Shown here piece by piece: positions 1 to 7,230 of a stretch of 16,164 nt of DNA. Positions within the stretch are counted from its first letter, which is position 1. Every line of letters starts with the position of its first letter. The stretch lies in the NCBI GenBank assembly GCA_024642765.1, contig JAHEAM010000024.1, forward strand, positions 1 to 16,164. The letters are read 5' to 3'. A model generated the notes under the pieces. That model was not told the origin of the DNA, did not search any database, and saw only the letters and a program-made list of their open reading frames with translations. Source of the DNA: Planctomycetaceae bacterium (GTDB lineage Bacteria > Planctomycetota > Planctomycetia > Pirellulales > Pirellulaceae). The position numbers and the translations under genes are program-made.

Positions 1-62
1 CCGACTTGGATATCTCTAAGAAGAATTCGCCGCAAGAATTCATGTCGCAAATGAAAGTCTAA
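1..62 (+). CDS. C-terminal end of an unidentified protein (partial)
   Basis: The reading frame beginning at base 3 is open from the left edge and gives 19 residues ending in QEFMSQMKV before a TAA at 60-62. The fragment is polar and looks like an ordinary protein C-terminus, but it is too short to assign a family. Its stop overlaps the stop of the leftward lipoprotein gene (TAG on the minus strand at 59-61), the tail-to-tail arrangement expected of two real convergent genes. That geometry is the main support, since an open frame of about 20 codons proves little alone. Confidence 0.4.
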   Translation, partial: DLDISKKNSPQEFMSQMKV

Positions 63-1177
63 TAGATTGAACTGGAAACTCGACCTGTACTGCCTGGTGT
101 ATAGGCACCGCTCGTGTTCAGCAATTCTTGTGGCAGGCCCGCAGTCCGGGCGGCAGGCACTACATTCGTCGCTGGTGGAGATTGCAAAACGTATTCGGAG
201 TCGCGAGTTGGCATGGCTGAAATCGTCGAACTCGGCTGAAATCCACTGCTACTAAAGGCAGGTGATCCCGTGTTGGCATACGATTGGCTTGCTGGAAGCG
301 CTGGAGTTTGTGCAAACTCTGCCTTGTTCAAATCACTGGTAGCAGCGGTGGCAGCCGCCAAGTTCTCAAATCCGTTATTGGCTTGTGCGGTCTTCGGATA
401 TGAAATAGGTTGAGATTCCTGCCCAGCGACTGCAACCGGTTGCGACGCGGCCTGGCTGTTTGTCAGGGGAGCAAATCCGCCGAATGAATTACTCGAGGCA
501 GGTGGCTGAAAATCACTCTTTAGTTCTTGCGTCTTGTTGGACGCGATTGCGTTTTCGGAAGGAACCGTTTTGGGAGTCGTTAATGGGGACGTCATAGTGT
601 CCATTGCGCCTTGGGCCTTTTGAATCGCACCGTTCATTTCATTCGCAACATCCTGTTTCACACTGTCGGTTTTTGCGGACGTCGAAGCAACAAAATCGCT
701 TCCGGCCGCTCGTGTTTCATTTTTGAGACCGTCCCAACTGTTGGACAACGCCTGCGCGGCTTGTTTGAGCGAATCACTCGGGGGAGGGCTGTACTCGTAT
801 GGTTTTCGAATCGCCGATTGCGTGTCAGCATTTGCGACTTTCGGTGCGACAAACGAATCGGGTTTCGAGGAAGAAGCTTTTGCCATTTGCATTCCACTAT
901 CTGGCTTCAATTCCAAGCTTGGCATCGTTGTCGGCGACTCTGAAGGTTTTCCCAGGTCGAGTTTCAATTCGCTGTCGCTCTTAGCTATTTGTGTTTCGTC
1001 GTTGAAGTATTTAGGCGGCGGTCCAAGCTCTTTGTCTTTTTTTGCAAACCATCGCGGTCCGCCATCTTTCCAAAGTGCCATCTTAGGCATCGTCGGCATT
1101 TTCCATTTGCCCGTTTGGCATCCGCAAATTGCAAACAAAGTGATCGACAAAAGAAAACAAAGAGTTTTTCGATTCAT
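59..1177 (-). CDS. Putative lipoprotein, Ser/Ala/Gln/Pro-rich, function unknown
   Basis: Predicted 372-residue exported lipoprotein. The N-terminus MNRKTLCFLLSITLFAICGC is a short lysine/arginine-positive start, a hydrophobic core and a lipobox-like ICGC, with Cys20 as the likely lipidated residue. The frame stays open upstream to base 1345, but the start at 1177 is chosen because it places the signal peptide at the N-terminus; the longer version would bury it. Residues about 21-60 are basic and rich in Trp and Pro. Residues about 140-215 look like amphipathic helix rich in Ala, Lys, Asp and Ser. The remainder is low-complexity Ser/Ala/Gln/Pro/Thr sequence that is probably disordered, ending in TPGSTGRVSSSIY. 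No enzymatic motif is visible, so no function is assigned. It is probably anchored in a membrane facing the periplasm. The nearest upstream sequence contains a dyad at 1207-1223 that might regulate it. Confidence 0.82.
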   Translation of the reverse strand: MNRKTLCFLLSITLFAICGCQTGKWKMPTMPKMALWKDGGPRWFAKKDKELGPPPKYFNDETQIAKSDSELKLDLGKPSESPTTMPSLELKPDSGMQMAKASSSKPDSFVAPKVANADTQSAIRKPYEYSPPPSDSLKQAAQALSNSWDGLKNETRAAGSDFVASTSAKTDSVKQDVANEMNGAIQKAQGAMDTMTSPLTTPKTVPSENAIASNKTQELKSDFQPPASSNSFGGFAPLTNSQAASQPVAVAGQESQPISYPKTAQANNGFENLAAATAATSDLNKAEFAQTPALPASQSYANTGSPAFSSSGFQPSSTISAMPTRDSEYVLQSPPATNVVPAARTAGLPQELLNTSGAYTPGSTGRVSSSIY

Positions 1178-1206
1178 GGTATCTCGCCATCCTGAGGAAG
1201 CAGCAA

Positions 1207-1223
1207 TGTGAACAAGGTTCACA
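1207..1223. promoter_or_regulatory. Perfect inverted repeat, operator-like
   Basis: TGTGAAC-AAG-GTTCACA is a perfect 7-base dyad with a 3-base centre, lying 30 bases upstream of the lipoprotein start codon. Its size and symmetry fit a binding site for a dimeric repressor or activator. It resembles, but does not match, CRP sites (TGTGA-N6-TCACA; here N7) and Gram-positive-type LexA boxes (GAAC-N4-GTTC; here N3). The regulator is unknown, and as RNA it could also form a small hairpin in the leader. Confidence 0.35.
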
Positions 1224-1479
1224 ATCCGCTGGTTCTTTACAAAACATGACCAAACCTCGGCTATCTTAGAGCACAAGGTCCATTCAAAAACGTGCGGGAT
1301 TCTAGAAAGGCACCGATTCAGTCGCAAGGCCGAATCCGCTAGCAACTGGCCGTATCTTTTTCGATGCGTTTACACCCGCCTACACTGAATCAATTACACG
1401 AAATGCAACGCCGTGGAAATGTCTTTTTTTATTCAGCGTTAAAACAATTCAATCGACCTGGGTTGCCTAACGATTTCGC

Positions 1480-1508
1480 TTGTCTCGATATTAGGCGTTC
1501 GCTATATT
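1480..1508 (+). promoter_or_regulatory. Candidate sigma70-type promoter for the family 2 glycosyltransferase
   Basis: TTGTCT at 1480-1485 and TATATT at 1503-1508 are separated by exactly 17 bases and match the consensus hexamers at 4/6 and 5/6 positions. Transcription would begin near 1515, giving a leader of about 80 bases before the ATG at 1594. This is a consensus match only. Confidence 0.3.
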
Positions 1509-1593
1509 TGCGGGCATTAAAGCGATGGCGGCTCCAAGCTTGCATTGGTTTTCTTTCTAATTAATTTCTTCAGCCTTTCGAATCAAATCCGAA

Positions 1594-2772
1594 ATGAACC
1601 AGTCAGAATCAGACTCGGCAGTTCGCTCCGTGGAATTGACTGTTTTAATGCCATGTCTGAACGAAGCGGAGACGCTAGAGGTTTGTATCCGAAAAGCAAA
1701 ACACTGCATGGAATCGCTGAACGTCGATGGTGAAGTCCTCATTGCCGACAATGGCAGCACGGATGGCTCACAAGAGCTCGCCCAGCGAGCAGGTGCTCGT
1801 GTCGTTGCAGTGAAAGATCGAGGTTATGGCGCTGCGTTGAAAGGCGGTATCAATGCTGCTGCCGGTCGTTACATCATCATGGCCGACGCCGACGACAGTT
1901 ACGATTTCACCGGACTTGAACCATTCTTGAACAAACTACGTGATGGCTATGACCTCGTGATGGGCAATCGCTTTAAGGGCGGAATCAAAGAAGGAGCTAT
2001 GCCGCCGCTACATCGTTATTTGGGAAACCCCGTCCTGAGTTTTATTGGCCGTCTGTTTTTTCGAAGTCCCATCGGCGATTTCCATTGCGGTCTGCGAGGA
2101 TACTCGAAGGCAGCGGTAGAACGAATGGCACTCCAAACAACAGGTATGGAGTTCGCCAGTGAAATGGTTGTTAAAGCTTCGTTATTGAAAATGAAGATCG
2201 CCGAAGTTCCTACTACGCTTTCGCCTGATGGCCGAAGTCGACCGCCACATCTCCGCAGCTGGCGTGATGGTTGGCGACACCTACGGTTTTTGTTGATGTA
2301 CAGCCCGCGTTGGCTGTTTTACTACCCGGGCCTGATCATGATGTTGATCGGTCTGAGTTTGTGTGGATTGATTTGGTTTACACCGCTGCAAATCGGCAAT
2401 GTCAAATTGGATATCCATACGATGCTCTATGCTGCAGCGATGGTGATCGTTGGCTTCCAAGCTGTGTTGTTTGCCATCTTCACGAAACAGTTTGCGATCC
2501 AAGAAGGATTGTTGCCCTCCGACAAAAAAATGATTGTGATCTCACGTTGGCTCAACCTTGAACGAGTTTTAAGCTTTGGGCTGTTGATTTGTGCTTTCGG
2601 CGTGGGAGCGACCATTTACGCCTTGATTCAATGGAGTCGATCAAATTTCGGCGAACTCAATCCACAGACCACCATGCGAACCGTGATTGCCGCCGTGCTT
2701 GCATTGTCGATTGGCATTCAATTGTGCTTCGCAGGCTTCTTTACAAGTATTTTGCGACTTAGACGGCAGTAG
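1594..2772 (+). CDS. Membrane-anchored family 2 glycosyltransferase (DPM1/GtrB-like)
   Basis: A 392-residue protein with a cytoplasmic GT-A catalytic domain and a C-terminal membrane anchor. The N-terminal half carries the expected family 2 signatures: MPCLNE (19-24), the nucleotide-binding ADNGSTDGS (51-59), and a DXD-type metal site in ADADDS (97-102). FHCGLRGYS (163-171) is typical of the polyprenyl-phosphate sugar transferase branch. About four hydrophobic segments follow, near 241-262, 276-296, 326-346 and 363-385. From family knowledge, such enzymes move a sugar from UDP- or GDP-sugar to undecaprenyl or dolichyl phosphate on the inner face of the membrane; the sugar cannot be told from sequence. 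The start has no Shine-Dalgarno but sits directly before the conserved domain. It converges with a GT-C-like gene after a 4-base gap; that protein could be a user of its lipid-linked product, which is inference. Confidence 0.94.
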   Translation: MNQSESDSAVRSVELTVLMPCLNEAETLEVCIRKAKHCMESLNVDGEVLIADNGSTDGSQELAQRAGARVVAVKDRGYGAALKGGINAAAGRYIIMADADDSYDFTGLEPFLNKLRDGYDLVMGNRFKGGIKEGAMPPLHRYLGNPVLSFIGRLFFRSPIGDFHCGLRGYSKAAVERMALQTTGMEFASEMVVKASLLKMKIAEVPTTLSPDGRSRPPHLRSWRDGWRHLRFLLMYSPRWLFYYPGLIMMLIGLSLCGLIWFTPLQIGNVKLDIHTMLYAAAMVIVGFQAVLFAIFTKQFAIQEGLLPSDKKMIVISRWLNLERVLSFGLLICAFGVGATIYALIQWSRSNFGELNPQTTMRTVIAAVLALSIGIQLCFAGFFTSILRLRRQ

Positions 2773-2776
2773 AATG

Positions 2777-4783
2777 CTAGAGAACTGAAACAGAAGGGTT
2801 TTCTAAAATCACAACATGCTTGCGCCGCCAGAAAATCCAGACCCAAATGATGCGAGCGCCTTGCCCTAACAGAAATGCTGTCAGCATCATTACAAAAAGT
2901 GTTAACAGGGAGTTGGGCTCGACGTAGCGATCCATGCCCCAGTGCAACCATACTTCGATTAAAACATAGAACGCTGACCGAACGCATACCCACCCCCAAC
3001 CAGCGAAAACCAACCATCTTAATAACCTTGTTCGCCTACGCCCTGTCCGTTGAAAAACACCGACCAAAAATCCAACCGTGATCAGTGCCGCCAAGCCAAA
3101 AATATAATTCGCACTCAACTTTTGCTGCAAGTTGCGTTGCAGTTTCGAGATTGGACCCGAGTTGGTGAATTGGACGATCCAAGTCTCTGAAATGAGACCG
3201 CCGTTTTCTTCGGAATTTGCCTCAATTTTCGACATTACCGTTGGTTGCAGACGTTGGCGCACATCACGACGTTGCACGCTTTGTTCGTCTTCATCGTTTA
3301 CAAATTCAATAAAAACATCTTGATCAGCCAATTGCTTTTGATCCTCAAAGTTAAATTCAAATGAGCGACTCTCTGAGCCGCCCTCGGCCGCTTGCCTCAT
3401 GATTCGGGCCATGCCTAGCGGGCGACCCACTTTGCTCCAAAATCGAACGCGTTCGAATTGAGATTTGCCTTTGAGCGATCCGTAAACCTGAAATTTCAAT
3501 CCGGCTCTCGTGCCATTCCGCCGCAGCAGTCCATCATCGAAATAGGACCGCATCACAGCATCGACTGGGCCTCGATCAAACAATTGATCGTTCGCAAACA
3601 ATTTATCCGATGGTATGACACTTGCTTTCAATGCTTGCCCAAAATAGTTGGGCGTCATTTCAATCCACTGCCGCCAAAGTGGATCGATTGGGTACATGCC
3701 AAACCGCCACCCCAGTTTTTGGTCGCGTTGTGCCTGCCGTAGTTCCTTGGATGCCGCCAACATAGCGGAGTTTGATGACTTGTTGATTCCGCCAAAACAG
3801 TTGATCAAATGCCAATTGAGTATGGAAGCAAATTCGCCATCGATATCGTGTTGCTGTTTGGCTATGCGGTAGGCCCCCATATTGACGTTGAGAAGTTGCC
3901 TTCTGTATTGATTCAAAGTCTGGCTATGGTCACATGCCAGCGCAATGCTTTGGCGGGTCACGGGCGCAAACCTTTTCTCTTCTTCTGGGGGAATGGTGTA
4001 CAGGGAGTTCATGAGCGCGACGAGGCCCGGTGCCCCACCACAGGAGATACCTTTTACGCCGAAATGCACACCATGAATCTGCTTCATGCAAAAGATGACT
4101 CCCAGCGCAATTACTGGAACACAAACAAGTTGCAATAGCCATCGGCGCGAAAGTCCACGCCGAAGAAATCTCCAATTCGCGAGCACGGCCGCGAATGTCA
4201 ACACACCCCAGAAGGCGATGAGCACCGGCGTCTCCGGTCGCACCAACAAAAAGCTAGAATGGAGAAAGCCGACGGCAACGACGATCGGCCATTTCGCCCG
4301 ATTTCGATGCGGCCAAAACACCACATAGGCACCAAAAACAAACAACCAAACGAACAAGAGCCCCGCCATCGGTTCCGTCATGTACACCCGCGATCGGAAC
4401 ATGAACCAGGGGCTAAAAATCATACCGACAAACAGAACTGCTCCCAATAGCCATGAACCAGTCAAACAGCTCAAAGCCCTCCTTCCGACGAGGCCCGTGG
4501 CAATCAGCAACAGATCCATGCTCAATTTATATGGCAAGCCAATCGCCACGACAGTCTTGGTAAAAATGGCAAGACCTGGAGGATTAATCGGAAACCGATC
4601 GTAGTGCGAACCGTCGAAATAGTGGACAGCCTGCAATGCATAATTGGAGGAGTCGGGTGGCATCGCAACGATTTCATCACGACCACTCATATAAAGTCGC
4701 AGAATACTAACGACAGCAATAAACAACCACTGCATCCAGCGTATTTGCCTAGGGCCACAAATAACCAAATTGGTTCCGCTCAT
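2777..4783 (-). CDS. Large polytopic membrane protein, GT-C glycosyltransferase-like
   Basis: A 668-residue integral membrane protein. Hydrophobic segments lie near 15-32, 71-98, 110-127, 138-158, 164-182, 186-203 and 215-232, then a soluble region of about 320 residues, then three more near 558-577, 588-610 and 622-642. The first extracytoplasmic loop holds an acidic RDE (35-37), a further Asp44 and FPINPPGLAIF (64-74). Acidic residues in loop 1 and an aromatic/proline stretch of this kind are seen in the GT-C superfamily (PMT/ArnT-like enzymes that use polyprenol-phosphate sugars). No family match is certain, and the soluble region is not recognised. A mannosyl-, arabinosyl- or glucosyltransferase of the envelope is the likeliest role; a non-catalytic membrane protein cannot be excluded. 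The ATG at 4783 directly precedes the first hydrophobic helix. Its TAG stop lies 4 bases from the stop of the family 2 glycosyltransferase, and no terminator lies between them. Confidence 0.85.
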   Translation of the reverse strand: MSGTNLVICGPRQIRWMQWLFIAVVSILRLYMSGRDEIVAMPPDSSNYALQAVHYFDGSHYDRFPINPPGLAIFTKTVVAIGLPYKLSMDLLLIATGLVGRRALSCLTGSWLLGAVLFVGMIFSPWFMFRSRVYMTEPMAGLLFVWLFVFGAYVVFWPHRNRAKWPIVVAVGFLHSSFLLVRPETPVLIAFWGVLTFAAVLANWRFLRRGLSRRWLLQLVCVPVIALGVIFCMKQIHGVHFGVKGISCGGAPGLVALMNSLYTIPPEEEKRFAPVTRQSIALACDHSQTLNQYRRQLLNVNMGAYRIAKQQHDIDGEFASILNWHLINCFGGINKSSNSAMLAASKELRQAQRDQKLGWRFGMYPIDPLWRQWIEMTPNYFGQALKASVIPSDKLFANDQLFDRGPVDAVMRSYFDDGLLRRNGTRAGLKFQVYGSLKGKSQFERVRFWSKVGRPLGMARIMRQAAEGGSESRSFEFNFEDQKQLADQDVFIEFVNDEDEQSVQRRDVRQRLQPTVMSKIEANSEENGGLISETWIVQFTNSGPISKLQRNLQQKLSANYIFGLAALITVGFLVGVFQRTGRRRTRLLRWLVFAGWGWVCVRSAFYVLIEVWLHWGMDRYVEPNSLLTLFVMMLTAFLLGQGARIIWVWIFWRRKHVVILENPSVSVL

Positions 4784-4883
4784 AGTCTTGTGAATTCCAA
4801 ACTAGATAGGTACGCCCCAATAATTATCGTCAACATTCACCGTTGCATAATAATGGGTCTATGGCAACGAAATCGCGAGTCTA

Positions 4884-4919
4884 AACAGCCCTGGTTTGCG
4901 CAACAGCCCTGGTTTGGGC
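4884..4919. repeat. Two-copy 18-base tandem repeat
   Basis: Copies at 4884-4901 and 4902-4919 are adjacent and identical at 17 of 18 positions (unit AACAGCCCTGGTTTGCGC; the second copy has G at position 16). There are only two copies, so this is a small duplication or a pair of binding sites, not an array. Confidence 0.85.
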
Positions 4920-4929
4920 ATCGCGATGC
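4918..4929. repeat. 12-base perfect palindrome
   Basis: GCATCGCGATGC is a perfect palindrome that begins inside the last two bases of the second 18-base repeat. It could be a protein-binding site; no known site is recognised. Confidence 0.6.
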
Positions 4930-4943
4930 TAATCATAGCCTTT

Positions 4944-4968
4944 AGGTTAGAAAAATTGAATCTAACCT
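4944..4968. repeat. 8-base inverted repeat with 9-base loop
   Basis: AGGTTAGA (4944-4951) and TCTAACCT (4961-4968) are perfectly complementary. Neither strand shows a T run after the stem, so an intrinsic terminator is unlikely. The role is unknown. Confidence 0.55.
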
Positions 4969-5053
4969 TCGTATACAAATTTCGATTCATATTAGTAATC
5001 ATTTCAAAATTCCTAATCTGATTCCTTTTTGTAAAAACTGCCTACTCCAACGC

Positions 5054-5082
5054 AAAACGGCGTGAATCAAATCCACGCCGTT
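5054..5082 (-). terminator. Intrinsic terminator of sodA
   Basis: On the minus strand a perfect 9-base stem AACGGCGTG/CACGCCGTT with a 9-base loop begins 27 bases after the sodA stop codon. Its last two bases and the two that follow make a short run of four T (5057-5054). The GC-rich stem and position fit a rho-independent terminator, although the U tract is short. Confidence 0.75.
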
Positions 5083-5109
5083 CGTTTATTTACATTAATG
5101 AAATGCGTG

Positions 5110-5715
5110 TTATTTGGCTGTCGCAAATCGTTTGGATACTGCATTCCAATCGATCACGTTGAAGAAGGCCGTCAAGTAATCTGGGCGGCGGTTTTGATAA
5201 TGCAGATAATAGGCATGTTCCCAAACGTCGACTCCTAAGATCGGCGTGCGACCATCCATCAGCGGCGAGTCTTGATTGGCAGTGCTCTCAACTTGCAACT
5301 TTCCGCCAGCCACCGAAAGCCAAGCCCAACCGCTTCCAAAGCGTTTGGCGGCAGCGTCTTTGAACTGTTCTTGAAATTTCTCAAAACTTCCAAATGCTGA
5401 GTCGATCGCAGTTGCCAGAGCGCCGGTTGGCGTTCCACCGCCCTTGGGACTCATGATCGTCCAAAACAAAGAATGGTTCGCATGACCACCACCGTTGTTG
5501 CGAACGGCAGCGCGAATATTCTCTGGAACCGAGTTAAGTTTGCTGACCAAGTCTTCAACGGACAATTTTTCGAACTCAGTATCTTTAATGGCTGCGTTCA
5601 CATTGTTGATGTACGCCTGATGGTGTTTGCCATGATGAATCTCCATGGTCCGGGCGTCGATATGTGGTTCGAGTGCATTGAATGCATAAGGCAGCTCAGG
5701 AAGCGTATAAGCCAT
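5110..5715 (-). CDS. sodA: Superoxide dismutase, Mn/Fe family, Mn-type
   Basis: A complete 201-residue superoxide dismutase, the usual length of the family. It converts superoxide to oxygen and hydrogen peroxide, normally as a cytoplasmic dimer or tetramer. The four metal ligands are in place: His27 in MEIHHGKHHQ, His81 in HANHSLFW, and Asp163 and His167 in DVWEHAYYLHY. The RNNGGGHANHS segment and Gln148 in STANQDSPL are the pattern of Mn-specific rather than Fe-specific enzymes, though cambialistic use is possible. There is no signal peptide. The start is well supported: an AAAGGAT ribosome binding site precedes the ATG by about 7 bases. It appears monocistronic, bounded by a terminator on each side (5054-5082 downstream, 5808-5837 upstream). 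Confidence 0.98.
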   Translation of the reverse strand: MAYTLPELPYAFNALEPHIDARTMEIHHGKHHQAYINNVNAAIKDTEFEKLSVEDLVSKLNSVPENIRAAVRNNGGGHANHSLFWTIMSPKGGGTPTGALATAIDSAFGSFEKFQEQFKDAAAKRFGSGWAWLSVAGGKLQVESTANQDSPLMDGRTPILGVDVWEHAYYLHYQNRRPDYLTAFFNVIDWNAVSKRFATAK

Positions 5716-5807
5716 GATTCTATCCTTTCAAGGGGAATTCTGTTTGTCTGCGATTCGAGGTGCAGCAGATGTTTGCAGCAACCGTTTTCTCAAATCGAAC
5801 ATAACGC

Positions 5808-5837
5808 AAAAAAAACGACTCCGCAATTGGAGTCGTT
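5808..5837 (-). terminator. Intrinsic terminator downstream of the cytochrome c gene
   Basis: Read leftward, a perfect 9-base stem AACGACTCC/GGAGTCGTT with a 6-base loop is followed by six T (5813-5808). It is a textbook rho-independent terminator. It lies about 125 bases beyond the stop of the cytochrome c/TIGR03067-like gene and isolates that gene from sodA. Confidence 0.88.
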
Positions 5838-5961
5838 GGTGAAACACTTATCGACAGGTTGCTCGTTTATCAAAGCGCTCGATTTGTGATTACAAATAAG
5901 AGTTGAGCGCGAACAAAGAAACAGAATTGTTAAATGTCGACCGTTTATTGTTCCTTATTTA

Positions 5962-6939
5962 TCATTGTCCCTTATTCATCATAGCGCGTTTCCCTCCGCC
6001 ACCCGCTGGAGGCGCCGCAAAATCAACGGCGGCACCTGGCGGGCCATCACTTGGTGGGCCACCTGCGGCCGCTGCGCTTGCAGACCCAGATCCGTCGGCA
6101 ATACTTTGACCAGAAGCTCCCTTGCGAAATGTCACGGAACAGTACTTATTCGCCGATGTAGAATTGTGACTCGTAGGAAACTGGTCGTCTTGGCTATAAG
6201 TAATCGTCAAGATACCATTTTCAACTCGGTACAATGCGGGAATTTTTTTTCCAGCGTCGGCGCCACCGTCGATCGAAAAAGTCAATTGGCCATCGTCGGT
6301 CGCCAACTTAAGAGTGCCGTTCGAGCTCATTTGGCCCGAACGGGCTTGGAAGGCGCCACTTGAAAACTGCAAAGTCATTTGAGATGCGTTAACGGAGTTT
6401 CCTTCTAGCGACGCAGAATCTCCAGTCCAATCGCCTTCCAAGGCAGCAAGCCCCTGAGGACTTGCCAAACTGGTTCCACCTCCAGCCAACTGATTGAGCG
6501 AAACATCATTGGCTCCATCATTTTTCGCACCAGCATTAATCCAAGTCTTCAACAGCGTCATTTCTTCAGGCGACACTTTGTCGCCACCTTTTGGCATTTC
6601 ACCGGACTCGATGATTTCAATTAGTTGGCTTGTATCTGCAGCTCCAGCCTTTACAGATTCCGATGCCATCAACGCATCGTAAGTTGGAATTCCGAATTTG
6701 CCCTTGGATTGCGTAACGTGACATTTCCCACATTTGGCAACGATGATTGGAGCTACTTGTGTCGTAAAACTAATTTGATTTCCATTCAGAGCACTTTGAC
6801 TAGGCATTTGATCGAGGGAAGACTTCGATACGCCCGCGTTTTCGGCTGCATCGAAAATAGGTTTTTGTGCGTGCAGCGAATCAGTTACGTAACAACTTGC
6901 AAGAAGCACAATCGCGGCACAGACTAATTGGCGATTCAT
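5962..6939 (-). CDS. Exported c-type cytochrome with TIGR03067-like C-terminal domain
   Basis: A predicted 325-residue secreted protein. It begins with a signal peptide, with a likely cleavage after LHA (22-24). A planctomycete-type cytochrome c module follows, with heme-binding CGKCH (70-74), a plausible distal ligand Met115 in EMPKGG, and LKTWINAGA (130-138). Residues about 165-275, from LEGDWTG through YRVENGILTITYS to VTFRKG, resemble the TIGR03067 domain of planctomycetes (function unknown); this is a match from memory. The last 50 residues are Ala/Gly/Pro/Ser-rich. One heme suggests electron transfer or heme-dependent sensing, but no partner is encoded nearby. The start at 6939 is preferred over in-frame ATGs at 6957 and 7002 because it has an AGGGA ribosome binding site and leaves the signal peptide terminal. 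A strong terminator lies at 5808-5837. Confidence 0.9.
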   Translation of the reverse strand: MNRQLVCAAIVLLASCYVTDSLHAQKPIFDAAENAGVSKSSLDQMPSQSALNGNQISFTTQVAPIIVAKCGKCHVTQSKGKFGIPTYDALMASESVKAGAADTSQLIEIIESGEMPKGGDKVSPEEMTLLKTWINAGAKNDGANDVSLNQLAGGGTSLASPQGLAALEGDWTGDSASLEGNSVNASQMTLQFSSGAFQARSGQMSSNGTLKLATDDGQLTFSIDGGADAGKKIPALYRVENGILTITYSQDDQFPTSHNSTSANKYCSVTFRKGASGQSIADGSGSASAAAAGGPPSDGPPGAAVDFAAPPAGGGGKRAMMNKGQ

Positions 6940-7085
6940 TTTTCGTCCCTTACCCATATCAATTGTTTTAAACACGCATTGGATTTGATTATGTTGCAGC
7001 ATTTGGGCAAAATCAAGTCGCTTTGGAGTGTCGCACTAGAATGCAGACGTTTCTTCCTAGAATTTTCCGCTCTTTACTTCAATAA

Positions 7086-7102
7086 TCGCGAAGTCACCGC
7101 GA
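7086..7102. promoter_or_regulatory. Inverted repeat in the divergent promoter region
   Basis: TCGCG-N7-CGCGA (7086-7090 and 7098-7102) is a perfect 5-base dyad between the divergently oriented cytochrome gene and the ABC operon. Its length suits an operator, but arms of 5 bases can arise by chance and no regulator is recognised. Confidence 0.25.
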
Positions 7103-7230
7103 ATGTTTTATTTTGAACGACTTGGCTTCGGAAGATGCGATTGATCACTGCTACTCAAAAGCCTTTTGGCTCTCTTGGCAGACGGTCACTCCGGATTTAC
7201 TCGGCGCGACGGTACCTTTAGACTCTTGAA

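Larger units (their letters stand above)
1178..1593. other. Spacer between divergent genes (lipoprotein and glycosyltransferase)
   Basis: About 416 bases separate the starts of two divergent genes, so both promoters should lie here. I see a 17-base dyad at 1207-1223 and a sigma70-like promoter at 1480-1508, listed separately. A 66-codon open frame at 1364-1564 has no ribosome binding site and no recognisable protein character. Nothing else stands out. Confidence 0.6.
4784..5109. other. Spacer with short repeats, upstream of the GT-C-like gene and downstream of sodA
   Basis: About 326 bases without a credible gene. It holds an imperfect hairpin-capable repeat CGTTGC/GCAACG (4841-4846 and 4864-4869), a two-copy 18-base tandem repeat (4884-4919), a 12-base palindrome (4918-4929), an 8-base inverted repeat (4944-4968) and the sodA terminator (5054-5082). 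The leftward promoter of the GT-C-like gene should be here, but I cannot single it out. Confidence 0.6.

Noticed and set aside
1207..1223. CRP or LexA binding site
   Set aside because: Half-sites match, but the spacing (N7 and N3) differs from the known N6 and N4 arrangements.
1364..1564. Rightward 66-codon open frame in the spacer before the glycosyltransferase
   Set aside because: No ribosome binding site, no protein-like composition, and it overlaps the better promoter candidate.
4884..4919. Possible CRISPR or repeat array
   Set aside because: Only two directly adjacent copies with no spacers, and no cas genes nearby.
4604..4945. Rightward 113-codon open frame
   Set aside because: Its first part is antisense to the start of the GT-C-like gene, and the remainder crosses the repeat-rich spacer; no domain is visible.
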